DNA of 49,561 nucleotides from Methylobacterium sp. E-005 (GTDB lineage Bacteria; Pseudomonadota; Alphaproteobacteria; Rhizobiales; Beijerinckiaceae). Location of the stretch: assembly GCF_022829725.1 (NCBI RefSeq), contig NZ_JAKSYG010000116.1:1-49561 (forward strand), read 5' to 3'. The notes below the pieces were generated by a model. It worked only from the letters and a program-made list of their open reading frames with translations. It did not search any database and was not told the DNA's origin. Below, in pieces: positions 1 to 9,325 of this stretch. Positions within the stretch are counted from its first letter, which is position 1. Every line of letters starts with the position of its first letter. The translations under genes and the position numbers were made by a program.

Positions 1-575
1 ATCGCGTAGGAGGCGGCGTGATCCGGTGCCGTCACCACCTGCGCGTCGATCTTCAGGCGGGCGAGCTGGTCGCGCACGGCTTTCTCGTTGGTGGTGCCGG
101 CGGTGACCACCACGGTCTTGCCGCCGAGGTCGCGGTAGGACGCGATGCCCGAGCCCCGCTTCACCAGGAGCTGCGTCGCGCTGATGTAATCCACCGGCGA
201 GAAGGCCACCTGTTTGCGCCGCTCGGCATTGGCGGTGGTCGAGCCGCATTCGAGGTCGATCCTGCCGGAGGCGACTGCCTCGATACGGGTCTCGGCGGTG
301 ACCGGCGCGTAGCGGATCTTCACAGGCCGGCCGATCGCCGCCTGGACGTCGTCGGCGATCTCGCCGCACAGGTCGAGGGCGTAGCCGATCGCCCTCGGGC
401 TGCCGTCCGGATTCTTGCCCTCCACGAAGGAGAACGGCACCGAACTCGCGCGATAACCGAGCACGATCTCGCCGCGCTCGGCGACGCTCTTGAGCGTGCC
501 GGTCAGCACCTCGATGGCGGAAGCGGGCGTCGTCGCCAGCGCCAGGATTAGAACCGCGACGAGCCGCATCGTCAT
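1..575 (-). CDS. amino-acid ABC transporter substrate-binding protein, family 3 (3' part cut by window edge)
   Basis: Reading leftward from an ATG at 575, the reverse strand stays open to the window edge, so the C-terminal third is missing. The product starts with a Sec signal peptide ending in an A-S-A type site after about 20 residues. It continues as a periplasmic binding protein of the GltI/BztA family: ASSVPFSFVEGK, the DLECGSTTANAERRKQVAFS ligand-site segment, and GKTVVVTAGTTNEKAVRDQL. It would bind a polar or acidic amino acid and deliver it to an ABC permease. It is clearly a paralogue of the protein at 8319-9242, sharing the VPFSF/VPFSY and DLECGSTT motifs. A second in-frame ATG lies at 569. 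No permease gene is visible next to it here, so its partner may lie beyond the edge or it may use the glt permease. Family assignment is sure; the ligand is inferred. Confidence 0.9.
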   Translation of the reverse strand, partial: MTMRLVAVLILALATTPASAIEVLTGTLKSVAERGEIVLGYRASSVPFSFVEGKNPDGSPRAIGYALDLCGEIADDVQAAIGRPVKIRYAPVTAETRIEAVASGRIDLECGSTTANAERRKQVAFSPVDYISATQLLVKRGSGIASYRDLGGKTVVVTAGTTNEKAVRDQLARLKIDAQVVTAPDHAASYA

Positions 576-656
576 CACCCAGCCTCCGAGGTGCACCACA
601 CAAGCCACGCCGCACGCGAGAGCGCCCGGAGCCGGGATTCTCCGACCCACCCCCTG

Positions 657-761
657 ATCCTGAGGTGCCGGAGTGCAACGGAGGCCTCGAAGGAGCCCTC
701 CGGTCAGCACTGCGGTCCCTGGGGCGCTCCTTCGAGGCCCGCTCCGCGGTCACCTCAGGAT
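657..761. repeat. imperfect inverted repeat (REP/MITE-like intergenic element)
   Basis: The arms ATCCTGAGGTG (657-667) and GGCCTCGAAGGAGC (683-696) are repeated as exact reverse complements at 751-761 and 726-739, giving a long interrupted hairpin of about 105 bases. It lies between the 5' ends of two leftward genes and codes for nothing convincing. A shorter, diverged relative sits at 22339-22420. The form fits a non-autonomous repeat of the kind scattered through Methylobacterium chromosomes; that link is from general knowledge, while the arms are seen directly. Confidence 0.8.
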
Positions 762-841
762 GCGGGAATGGGTGGGATGGCCGTTCTGCGACGCCCATCA
801 GGGGACGCCGATCCGCGAAACCGGCTTCGACGATCTCGCCG

Positions 842-2122
842 CTACTCCGCCGGCGACACCACGGTCCCCACATGATCCAGCCGCTGGTCGGTGGCGGTGA
901 GCTGCCCCTCCCACTTGGCCACCGCCACCGTGGCGACGCTGTTGCCCAGCACGTTGGTGGCCGAGCGGCCCATGTCGAGGAACTGGTCGATGCCGATGAT
1001 CAGCAGCAGCCCCGCCTCCGGGATGTTGAACTGCGTCAGCGTCGCCGAGATGACCACCAGCGAGGCGCGCGGCACGCCCGCCATGCCCTTCGAGGTCACC
1101 ATCAGCAGGAACAGCATGGTGAGCTGCTGACCCCAGGTCAGCGGGATGTTGTAGGCCTGGGCGATGAACATCACCGCGAAGGTGCAGTACATCATCGAGC
1201 CGTCGAGGTTGAACGAATAGCCCATCGGCAGCACGAACGAGGTGATGCGGTTGGGTACGCCGAACTGTTCGAGGTTCGTCAGCATCTTCGGATAGGCCGC
1301 CTCGCTCGACGCGGTCGAGAAGGCGAGCACGAAGGGCTCCTTGATCAGGTTGATGAGCCGCACGATGCCGCCGCCCCCGAGCAGCAGGAAGCCGACGCCC
1401 ATCAGCAGCGCCCAGAGCACCGCGAGCCCGATGTAGAACTCGATCAGGAACTTGCCGTAGGTGATCAGCACGCCGATGCCCTGCGTGGTGATCGTCGCGG
1501 CGATCGCGGCGAAGACCGCCACGGGGGCGAACATCATGACGTAGCCCGTCACCTTCAGCATGACGTCGGCCACGCCCTCGATGCCCTTGGCCAGGAAGTG
1601 CCCCTTCTCGCCGAGCGCAGCGAGCGCCACGCCGAAGAAGATCGAGAACACCACGATCTGCAGGATCTCGTTGTTGGCCATCGCCTCCACGGCGCTCTTG
1701 GGCACGAGGTGGGTGACGAACTCCTTGAGCGAGAGCGAGGCGGTCTTGAGCCCCGTGCCGGCACCGACATCGGGCAGCGGCAGGTTCAGGTTCATCCCCG
1801 GCTGCATGAGATTCACCAGGATCAGCCCCAGCATCAGCGAGCAGAACGAGGCGCCGACGAACCAGAGCAGCGCCTTGCCGCCGACCCGGCCCACCGCGGC
1901 CGTGTCCCCGAGATGCGCGATGCCCACCACCAGGGTCGAGAATACCAGCGGGGCGATGATCATCTTGATGAGGCGCAGGAACACGTCGGAAATCAGCGCA
2001 ATGTAACCGGCGATCTCCTTCGCCGTTTGCGGATCGGGCCACGTGATGCTGCAGGCATAGCCCACCGCGATCCCCAGGAGCATGCCGACGAAGATCATCG
2101 TCGTGAGTCGTGAACCTGTCAT
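842..2122 (-). CDS. dicarboxylate/amino acid:cation symporter (DAACS family, DctA/GltP-like)
   Basis: This is an inner-membrane secondary transporter that couples uptake of C4-dicarboxylates or acidic amino acids to H+ or Na+. The 426-residue protein has the family's alternation of hydrophobic helices and its two re-entrant hairpins. HP1 carries a serine-rich STASSEAAYPKML segment, followed by the TM7 motif GYSFNLDGSMMY. HP2 carries MAGVPRASLVVISATL, and TM8 has DQFLDMGRSATNVLGN with the Asp/Arg/Asn that contact substrate. The ATG at 2122 is preferred over one at 2155 because AGGAG lies 7 bases upstream of it. The gene is divergent from the liv operon, with about 240 bases between them containing a perfect 8-bp palindrome. 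The family is certain; whether the substrate is succinate, aspartate or glutamate cannot be read from sequence. Confidence 0.92.
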   Translation of the reverse strand: MTGSRLTTMIFVGMLLGIAVGYACSITWPDPQTAKEIAGYIALISDVFLRLIKMIIAPLVFSTLVVGIAHLGDTAAVGRVGGKALLWFVGASFCSLMLGLILVNLMQPGMNLNLPLPDVGAGTGLKTASLSLKEFVTHLVPKSAVEAMANNEILQIVVFSIFFGVALAALGEKGHFLAKGIEGVADVMLKVTGYVMMFAPVAVFAAIAATITTQGIGVLITYGKFLIEFYIGLAVLWALLMGVGFLLLGGGGIVRLINLIKEPFVLAFSTASSEAAYPKMLTNLEQFGVPNRITSFVLPMGYSFNLDGSMMYCTFAVMFIAQAYNIPLTWGQQLTMLFLLMVTSKGMAGVPRASLVVISATLTQFNIPEAGLLLIIGIDQFLDMGRSATNVLGNSVATVAVAKWEGQLTATDQRLDHVGTVVSPAE

Positions 2123-2161
2123 CGGACGGCTCCTGCCTGGGCTCGGGATGAGCAAGCATTA

Positions 2162-2188
2162 CAGTTCGTTAACGTGAAGCACGAACTG
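2162..2188. promoter_or_regulatory. 8-bp perfect inverted repeat, candidate operator
   Basis: CAGTTCGT (2162-2169) and ACGAACTG (2181-2188) are exact reverse complements separated by 11 bases. They lie in the divergent spacer between the DAACS symporter and livH, 40 bases upstream of the symporter start. The geometry fits a dimeric regulator site (for example GntR or LysR type) or a 5'-UTR hairpin; the sequence alone does not decide. Confidence 0.4.
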
Positions 2189-2363
2189 CGCCATGCGCAA
2201 GCCCTGAGTGGCGCCGTTACTGGTATCTTCGACTGTTTTCGCGCGACGCTTGCGCGGGGATGAAACCGGTGGCCGGCATGCTACGGCTGCGGTACGGGTC
2301 TTGCCCTGCCAAGCTGCCTGCTGTCTCAGTAGGCAGCCTCGAACCTACGGCGCGCGAGAGTAC

Positions 2364-3281
2364 ATGGACGTCTTCGTACAGCAGCTCATCAACGGGCTGA
2401 CGCTCGGCTCGATCTACGGCCTGATCGCGATCGGCTACACGATGGTGTTCGGCATCATCGGCATGGTGAACTTCGCCCATGGCGACGTCTTCATGGTCTC
2501 CTGCTTCATCGCGCTGATCACCTTCCTGCTGCTGACGGTCTGGCTCGGAATCAGCTCGATCGCGCTGGCCTTCCTGGTGGTGCTGGTGGTCGCCATGGTG
2601 CTCACGGCCCTGTGGGGCTGGGCGATCGAGCGCGTCGCCTACCGGCCCCTGCGCGGCTCGTTCCGGCTGGCGCCTTTGATCTCGGCGATCGGCGTCTCGA
2701 TCTTCCTGTCGAACTTCGTGCAGGTCGTGCAGGGCGCGCGCAACAAGCCGACCCCGCCGATGTTCTCAGGCGGCATCACCCTGTTCGAGCGCGACGGCTA
2801 CGCGGTGTTCCTGGCTTGGAAGCAGGTGCTGATCATGGCGGTGACCGCCGTGCTGCTCACTGGCTTCTGGTATCTCGTGCAGCGCACGCCCTTCGGCCGC
2901 GCCCAGCGCGCCTGCGAGCAGGACCGCAAGATGGCCGCCCTCCTCGGGATCGACGTCGATCGGACGATCTCGCTGACCTTCGTGCTCGGCGCCGCCCTGG
3001 CGGCGGTCGCGGGCGTCCTCTACCTGATGTATTACGGCGTAGTGTCGTTCTCGGACGGGTTCGTGCCCGGCGTGAAGGCGTTCACCGCGGCGGTGCTCGG
3101 CGGCATCGGCTCCCTGCCGGGCGCAGTGCTGGGCGGCCTGATCATCGGGCTGATCGAGACCTTCTGGTCCGCCTACTTCTCGATCGAGTACAAGGACGTC
3201 GCCGCCTTCTCGATCCTGGCGATCGTGCTGATCTTCATGCCTTCGGGCATCCTGGGGCGGCCCGAGGTCGAGAAAGTCTGA
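2364..3281 (+). CDS. livH: branched-chain amino-acid ABC transporter permease LivH
   Basis: This is an inner-membrane permease subunit of the high-affinity leucine/isoleucine/valine importer. The 305-residue product is close to the family length (E. coli LivH is 308). It opens with the hallmark [20 protein letters not shown], followed by [15 protein letters not shown], and ends with the [19 protein letters not shown] loop that docks on the ATPases. The open frame extends upstream to 2208, but the ATG at 2364 matches the family's N-terminus. The stop overlaps the livM start by one base (TGATG), so translation is probably coupled. It is the first gene of livH-M-G-F-small protein-livK. Similar permeases serve amide or urea uptake, so the real substrate could be broader. 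Confidence 0.96.
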   Translation: MDVFVQQLINGLTLGSIYGLIAIGYTMVFGIIGMVNFAHGDVFMVSCFIALITFLLLTVWLGISSIALAFLVVLVVAMVLTALWGWAIERVAYRPLRGSFRLAPLISAIGVSIFLSNFVQVVQGARNKPTPPMFSGGITLFERDGYAVFLAWKQVLIMAVTAVLLTGFWYLVQRTPFGRAQRACEQDRKMAALLGIDVDRTISLTFVLGAALAAVAGVLYLMYYGVVSFSDGFVPGVKAFTAAVLGGIGSLPGAVLGGLIIGLIETFWSAYFSIEYKDVAAFSILAIVLIFMPSGILGRPEVEKV

Positions 3282-4675
3282 TGGCCGCCCCGCAGACTGC
3301 CCTCCCCGGCTCCGCGATGGCCGGCATCCTGCGCGACGCCGCCCTCTACGCCCTCGTCACCTTCGGCCTGTGCGTGCCGCTCATCGCCTATCGCACCGAT
3401 CCCGGCCCGGGCACCGAGCTGGTGCTCGTGCCGCGCTGGGGTCTGGTGGCGGCGCTCTGCGCGGCGATCTTCGTCGCCCGGATCGTGCAAAGGCTGGTGC
3501 TGCTGCGCCGGGACGCGCGCCGGGCGCTGACCCCCTCCCCGGCCCAGGCCACAGAGGCGGTCCACGGCGAGCCGGATGCCGGGCAGAAGACCTCGAAGGT
3601 CGGGCTCTACGCGTTCATCGCCATCGCGTTGACGCTGCCGATCCTCGCGGCGCTCGCCACCGGCGGCCTGTCCTCGGCGCGCTACTGGATCGACCTCGGC
3701 ATCCTGATCCTGACCTACGTGATGCTTGGCTGGGGCCTGAACATCGTGGTCGGGCTCGCGGGGCTGCTCGACCTCGGCTACGTCGCCTTCTATGCGGTCG
3801 GAGCCTATTCCTACGCGCTGCTCTCGACCACCTTCGGCCTGTCCTTCTGGGTCTGCCTGCCGCTCGCCGGGCTGTTCGCCGGCCTGTGGGGGATGATCCT
3901 GGGCTTCCCCGTCCTGCGCCTGCGCGGCGACTACCTCGCCATCGTGACGCTCGCCTTCGGCGAGATCATCCGCCTCGTGCTGATCAACTGGACCGACGTG
4001 ACCGGGGGCGGCGCGGGCATCTCGTCGATCCCGCGCGCGACCTTCTTCGGGATCCCGTTCACGGCGGGCGACGACGGGTTCGCCGCGACCTTCGGCATCC
4101 CGTACGATTCGATGCACCGGCTGGTGTTTCTCTACTACCTGATCCTGGCGCTCGCCCTGATCACCAACTTCGTCACCCTGCGCCTGCGCCGCCTGCCGAT
4201 CGGACGGGCCTGGGAGGCCCTGCGCGAGGACGAGATCGCCTGCCGCTCGCTCGGCATCAACACGACGGCGGTGAAGCTCACCGCCTTCGCCCTGGGCGCG
4301 GCCTTCGGCGGCTTCGCGGGCTCGTTCTTCGCGGTGCGCCAGGGCTTCATCAGCCCGGAGAGCTTCAACTTTCTGGAGAGCGCCATCATCCTGGCGATCG
4401 TGGTGCTCGGCGGCATGGGCAGCCAGGTCGGCGTCGCGATCGCCGCGGTGGCGATGGTCGGCGGGCCGGAGATGCTGCGCAACCTCGGCTTCCTCAAGGC
4501 CGTGTTCGGCGAGGGCTTCGACCCCAACGAGTACCGCCTGCTCCTGTTCGGCCTCGCCATGGTCGCCATGATGGTCTGGCGGCCCCGCGGGCTGATCTCG
4601 GTGCGGCTGCCCTCGGTCTCGCTCGGCGAGCGCCGCGCCGTCTCGGGCGCCCATGTCAGCGAGGGGCACGGCTGA
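3281..4675 (+). CDS. livM: branched-chain amino-acid ABC transporter permease LivM
   Basis: This is the second membrane subunit of the liv importer, partner of LivH. The 464 residues include an N-terminal extension (about residues 1-110) with two extra hydrophobic segments and a polar linker, as in other long proteobacterial LivM proteins. The conserved core follows: [40 protein letters not shown], and the EAA-type segment [19 protein letters not shown] that contacts the ATPases. The C-terminus carries [15 protein letters not shown]. The start codon overlaps the livH stop and its own stop overlaps the livG start, each by one base, which indicates a tightly coupled operon. The identity is secure from domain content and gene order. 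Confidence 0.96.
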   Translation: MAAPQTALPGSAMAGILRDAALYALVTFGLCVPLIAYRTDPGPGTELVLVPRWGLVAALCAAIFVARIVQRLVLLRRDARRALTPSPAQATEAVHGEPDAGQKTSKVGLYAFIAIALTLPILAALATGGLSSARYWIDLGILILTYVMLGWGLNIVVGLAGLLDLGYVAFYAVGAYSYALLSTTFGLSFWVCLPLAGLFAGLWGMILGFPVLRLRGDYLAIVTLAFGEIIRLVLINWTDVTGGGAGISSIPRATFFGIPFTAGDDGFAATFGIPYDSMHRLVFLYYLILALALITNFVTLRLRRLPIGRAWEALREDEIACRSLGINTTAVKLTAFALGAAFGGFAGSFFAVRQGFISPESFNFLESAIILAIVVLGGMGSQVGVAIAAVAMVGGPEMLRNLGFLKAVFGEGFDPNEYRLLLFGLAMVAMMVWRPRGLISVRLPSVSLGERRAVSGAHVSEGHG

Positions 4676-5583
4676 TGGCGACGCATCCGGATCTCCGGGC
4701 GGCGGCCGCGACCCCGCCGGTGCTCACCGTCGAGCATCTCACCATGCGGTTCGGCGGGCTGGTGGCCGTCTCCGACCTGTCCTTCGAGGCGAAGCGCGGC
4801 GACATCACCGCGCTGATCGGCCCGAACGGGGCCGGCAAGACCACCGTGTTCAACTGCATCACCGGCTTCTACAAGCCGACCGAGGGCATGCTGACCCTGG
4901 CGCACGCGGACGGCACCACGCACCTCCTGGAGCGGCTGCCGAACCACGAGGTGAACCGCACCGCCCGGGTGGCGCGCACCTTCCAGAACATCCGCCTGTT
5001 CCAGGGCATGACGGTGCTGGAGAATCTTCTGGTCGCCCAGCACAAGCCGCTGATGCGCGCCTCCGGCTATACGATCCTCGGGCTCCTCGGCCTGAAGGGT
5101 TTCCGGGACGCGCAGGACGCCGCGATCGAGCGCGCCAAGGCGTGGCTGACGCGGATCGACCTGATGGAGCGGGCGGACGATCCGGCCGGTGCCCTGCCGT
5201 ACGGCGCGCAACGGCGTCTGGAGATCGCCCGGGCCATGTGCACCGATCCAGTTCTGCTCTGCCTCGATGAGCCGGCGGCGGGCCTCAACCCCCGGGAATC
5301 GGCGGAGCTGAACGGGCTCCTGCGCCACATCCGCGACGCGCACGACACCTCGGTCCTGCTGATCGAGCACGACATGTCGGTGGTGATGGAGATCTCCGAC
5401 CACGTGGTGGTGCTCGATTACGGCCAGAAGATCGCCGACGGCACCCCCGCCGAGGTCCGCAGCGATCCGAAGGTGATCGCCGCCTATCTCGGCGTCGAGG
5501 ACGAGGAGGTGGAGGCCGTGGAGGCCGAGGTCGGGATCAGCGTGCCGCACGGCGACGGCGCCCATACGGGAGCCCCGGCATGA
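4675..5583 (+). CDS. livG: branched-chain amino-acid ABC transporter ATP-binding protein LivG
   Basis: This is one of the two cytoplasmic ATPases driving the liv importer. The 302-residue protein has Walker A GPNGAGKTTVFNCITG (about residues 50-65), a Q-loop in RTFQNIRLF, and Walker B VLLCLDEPAAGLNP with the extended LivG-type sequence. The switch His is in LLIEHDMSVVM. The signature is LPYGAQRRLEIARAM rather than LSGGQ, which is normal for LivG. An acidic tail follows the BCA_ABC_TP_C-like end (IAAYLG). It overlaps livM by one base and livF by four (ATGA). Confidence 0.97.
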   Translation: MATHPDLRAAAATPPVLTVEHLTMRFGGLVAVSDLSFEAKRGDITALIGPNGAGKTTVFNCITGFYKPTEGMLTLAHADGTTHLLERLPNHEVNRTARVARTFQNIRLFQGMTVLENLLVAQHKPLMRASGYTILGLLGLKGFRDAQDAAIERAKAWLTRIDLMERADDPAGALPYGAQRRLEIARAMCTDPVLLCLDEPAAGLNPRESAELNGLLRHIRDAHDTSVLLIEHDMSVVMEISDHVVVLDYGQKIADGTPAEVRSDPKVIAAYLGVEDEEVEAVEAEVGISVPHGDGAHTGAPA

Positions 5584-6377
5584 GCGTCGCCGGCATCAAC
5601 GTTCTGGTCGAGGAGACCCGGGCGATCCAGGCGGGCCAGAAGCCGCCGCTCCTCGCGGTGCGCGACGTCTCGACCTATTACGGCAGCGTCGCCGCGCTCC
5701 GGGGCGTCGATCTGGACGTGGCCGAGGGCGAGATCGTCACGCTGATCGGTGCCAACGGCGCCGGCAAGTCGACCCTGATGATGACGATCTTCGGCAGCCC
5801 GCAGGCGCGCTCGGGGACGATCACCTATGACGGGCGCGACATCACCCGGATGCTGACCCACGCCATCGCCCGGCTCGGCATCGCCCAGTCGCCGGAGGGC
5901 CGGCGGGTCTTCCCGCGCATGAGCGTCTACGAGAACCTCCAGATGGGCGCGGCGCTCCATGACGGGCGCTTCTTCGCCGAGGATCTGGAAAAGGTCTGCG
6001 TCCTGTTCCCCCGGGTGAAGGAGCGCCTGAACCAGCGCGCCGGCACCATGTCGGGGGGCGAGCAGCAGATGCTGGCGATCGCCCGGGCGCTGATGAGCCG
6101 CCCGCGCCTGCTGCTCCTCGACGAGCCGTCCCTCGGCCTCGCGCCGCTGGTCGTGAAGGGCATCTTCGACGCGATCCGGGAGCTGAACCGGACCGACGGC
6201 ATGACGATCTTCCTCGTCGAGCAGAACGCCTACCACGCCCTGAAGCTCGCCCACCGGGGCTACGTGCTGGTCAACGGCCGGGTCACGATGAGCGGCACGG
6301 GCCGTGCGCTCCTGGACGATCCGAACGTCCAGGCCGCCTATCTGGAGGGGGGCCATGCCGGCCCGGTCGGGGCATGA
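5580..6377 (+). CDS. livF: branched-chain amino-acid ABC transporter ATP-binding protein LivF
   Basis: This is the second ATPase of the importer. At 265 residues it is longer than E. coli LivF (237) because of an N-terminal stretch of about 20 residues before LLAVRDVSTYYG. Walker A is GANGAGKSTLMMTIFG, the signature is MSGGEQQMLAIARAL, Walker B is LLLLDEPSLGLAP and the switch His region is IFLVEQNAYHALKLAHRGY. LivF proteins characteristically have Gln-Asn in that last position instead of His. Four-base overlaps with livG upstream and the small membrane-protein gene downstream place it inside one transcript. Confidence 0.97.
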   Translation: MSVAGINVLVEETRAIQAGQKPPLLAVRDVSTYYGSVAALRGVDLDVAEGEIVTLIGANGAGKSTLMMTIFGSPQARSGTITYDGRDITRMLTHAIARLGIAQSPEGRRVFPRMSVYENLQMGAALHDGRFFAEDLEKVCVLFPRVKERLNQRAGTMSGGEQQMLAIARALMSRPRLLLLDEPSLGLAPLVVKGIFDAIRELNRTDGMTIFLVEQNAYHALKLAHRGYVLVNGRVTMSGTGRALLDDPNVQAAYLEGGHAGPVGA

Positions 6378-6751
6378 GCATGCTGCAGGGCGTCGTGTTC
6401 GAGGAGGAATCGGCGTGGCTGTTCCTGCTCGTCACCGTGGTGATGGGTGGCTGGGCCGGCTGGATGGCCGCGCGCGGCATCGCCCGGGGCTGGCGGCCGT
6501 TCTGGCAATGCGCTTTGGCGCTGCTCCTCGTGGCGGCCGCCGTGCGCTTCATCCACTATGCCCTGTTTTCGGGCACGCTGCTGTCGCTGCACTACTATGC
6601 GGTCGACGCGCTCGTGGTCATGATCATCGGCGCGGCGGGCTTCCGCTACACGCGGACGCGCCAGATGACGAGCCAGTACCGCTGGCTCTACGAGAAGACC
6701 TCTCCGCTGACGTGGCGCGAACGGGCGCCGGAGGCGGGCGGGGTCCGATGA
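6374..6751 (+). CDS. small membrane protein embedded in the liv operon (possibly DUF6867 type)
   Basis: The 125-residue product has three predicted hydrophobic helices (about residues 14-33, 43-62 and 70-88). They are followed by a basic cytosolic-looking tail, RYTRTRQMTSQYRWLYEKTS. No enzymatic motif is visible. It overlaps the livF stop by four bases (ATGA) and lies 49 bases before livK, so it is co-transcribed with the transporter and probably translationally coupled. I recall small Rhizobiales proteins of this type (DUF6867) next to liv genes, but cannot confirm the match. A role as accessory subunit or regulator of LivHMGF is inference from position only. Confidence 0.8.
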   Translation: MSMLQGVVFEEESAWLFLLVTVVMGGWAGWMAARGIARGWRPFWQCALALLLVAAAVRFIHYALFSGTLLSLHYYAVDALVVMIIGAAGFRYTRTRQMTSQYRWLYEKTSPLTWRERAPEAGGVR

Positions 6752-6800
6752 GTGCGGCCGGATCCGCACGTGCGGTCCTGACGATAAGGGGAAGTACGCG

Positions 6801-7922
<1,122 letters not shown>

Positions 7923-7956
7923 AACGCGGGCGTTCTGCTGTCCCGTCACACCGTCC

Positions 7957-7996
7957 GACGCCGCTCCGCATCACGCCGTGGGGCGGCGTCGTCGTT
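7957..7996 (+). terminator. stem-loop after livK
   Basis: GACGCCGCTCC (7957-7967) pairs with GGGGCGGCGTC (7980-7990), giving 11 bp with one wobble around a 12-base loop. GTCGTTTG follows, with only a short T run. It lies 34 bases after the livK stop. Probable intrinsic terminator, weak in its U-tract. Confidence 0.6.
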
Positions 7997-8318
7997 TGAG
8001 ACGCGGTGAATTCGTCAGCTTTGATGGCGGATACGCCCCCAAGACCCCGTGCGCACGCCTAAGAAGTGTGCATGATGCCGCCGGCGCGAGCGGCGAGCCG
8101 GCTCGACGTCACGGAGGAGGCCATGCGGGGGACAGGGAGCGCGTCTTCGGACGAGGTCACAAGCTTGGCCGCGCCCTGTCGGTATTTGGCCGCGTTTGCG
8201 CGCGGCGCCTCGACCCGCCTCCCGGCACCATCATTGCAAAGGCATCGCCCGAGCGGGCGGGCCCGCAGGTCCAGCCGCCAGCCGACACCGTTCGGCCCGA
8301 TCCAGGAGTTCCGTACCG
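7997..8318. other. intergenic region upstream of gltI
   Basis: About 320 bases lie between the livK terminator and the gltI start. No obvious conserved gene is present. A 68-codon frame (8123-8329) begins after a strong GGAGGAGG and overlaps the gltI start, but its Arg/Ser/Pro-rich composition looks non-coding. The glt promoter must lie here; I could not pick convincing -35/-10 or -24/-12 boxes. Confidence 0.5.
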
Positions 8319-9242
8319 ATGCAGTCTGATATCGCTCGCCGCGGCGTTGCCGCGGCGCTGGGTCTGACCCTCGCCCTCGCCCCCTTGAGTCTGCGGGCGC
8401 AGGAGATGACCGGCACCCTCAAGAAGGTCAAGGATTCCAACGCCATCGTCATCAGCTACCGGGACGCGTCCGTGCCGTTCTCGTATCTCGGCGGCGACCA
8501 GAAGCCGGTCGGTTACGCGATGGACATCTGCTACAAGATCGCCGACGCCGTGAAGGCCAAGCTCAACCTCCCGAACCTTGAGGTGAAGCTGAACCCGGTC
8601 ACCTCCGCCACCCGCATCCCGTTGATGGCCAACGGCACGATCGACCTCGAGTGCGGCTCGACCACCAACAACGCCGAGCGCGAGAAGCAGGTGTGGTTCA
8701 CCAACTCGCACTTCCTGACCGCGACCCGCTACGTCTCGAAGAAGTCCGCCAACCTGCACACGATCGAGGACCTGAAGGGTAAGACCGTCGTGTCGACCTC
8801 GGGCACCACGAACATCAAGCAGATCAACGAGGCCAACACGGAGCGCAAGCTCGGCCTGACGATCCTGCCGGCCAAGGACCACGCCGAGGCGTTCCTGATG
8901 GTCGAGACCGGCCGCGCCGCCGCCTTCGTGATGGACGACGTGCTGCTCGCCTCGCTCGCCGCCTCGTCGAAGGACCCCTCGGCCTACGAGATCTCCACCG
9001 AGGCCCTGTCGAAGCCCGAGCCCTACGGCATCATGCTGCGCAAGGACGACACGGAGTTCAAGAAGGTTGCGGACGACGCCACCGCCAAGCTCTACACGAG
9101 CCCCGAGGGCAAGGCGCTCTACGACAAGTGGTTCACGCAGCCGATCCCGCCGCGCAACATCAACCTCAACCTGCCGATGAGCGCGGAGATGAAGAAGCAG
9201 TTCACCACCCCGATCGCCAGCCCTGATCCGGCGGCCTACTGA
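8319..9242 (+). CDS. gltI: glutamate/aspartate-type ABC transporter substrate-binding protein
   Basis: This is the periplasmic receptor of an acidic/polar amino-acid importer. The 307-residue precursor has a signal peptide (about 28 residues, SLRAQEM region) and the family-3 solute-binding fold. Conserved segments include DASVPFSYLGG, DLECGSTTNNAEREKQVWF, GKTVVSTSGTTNIKQI and FVMDDVLLASL, with the cluster near GIMLRKDDTEFKK completing the pocket. The ATG at 8319 is chosen because AGGAG lies 10 bases upstream and the signal peptide starts there; the frame is open further upstream. It is followed by gltJ, gltK and gltL in the E. coli order, with a hairpin between gltI and gltJ. It is paralogous to the truncated gene at 1-575. 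The glutamate/aspartate assignment rests on similarity of the permeases to GltJ and GltK. Confidence 0.93.
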   Translation: MQSDIARRGVAAALGLTLALAPLSLRAQEMTGTLKKVKDSNAIVISYRDASVPFSYLGGDQKPVGYAMDICYKIADAVKAKLNLPNLEVKLNPVTSATRIPLMANGTIDLECGSTTNNAEREKQVWFTNSHFLTATRYVSKKSANLHTIEDLKGKTVVSTSGTTNIKQINEANTERKLGLTILPAKDHAEAFLMVETGRAAAFVMDDVLLASLAASSKDPSAYEISTEALSKPEPYGIMLRKDDTEFKKVADDATAKLYTSPEGKALYDKWFTQPIPPRNINLNLPMSAEMKKQFTTPIASPDPAAY

Positions 9243-9267
9243 GATCGGCACGCCAACGGCGACGACG

Positions 9268-9300
9268 CGCACCGTGGGCTCCGGCTCACGGTGCGTCTCT
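9268..9300 (+). promoter_or_regulatory. intercistronic hairpin between gltI and gltJ
   Basis: CGCACCGTG (9268-9276) and CACGGTGCG (9287-9295) form a perfect 9-bp stem with a 10-base loop, followed by TCTCTAT. Such hairpins after binding-protein genes commonly protect the upstream mRNA or partly terminate transcription, so that receptor exceeds permease. That role is inferred. Confidence 0.6.
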
Positions 9301-9325
9301 ATAGGTTCACGGTAGAAGCAGCGCG

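Noticed and set aside
665..2113. 482-codon forward frame opposite the DAACS symporter
   Set aside because: His/Arg/Asp-rich translation typical of the antisense of a GC-rich gene; the reverse strand encodes a complete recognisable transporter.
2208..2363. N-terminal extension of livH
   Set aside because: The family N-terminus begins exactly at 2364 and the upstream codons are Arg/Cys-rich and unlike any LivH.
8123..8329. 68-codon frame with strong GGAGGAGG overlapping the gltI start
   Set aside because: Arg/Ser/Pro-rich, no domain features; more likely chance, though a coupled leader peptide cannot be fully excluded.
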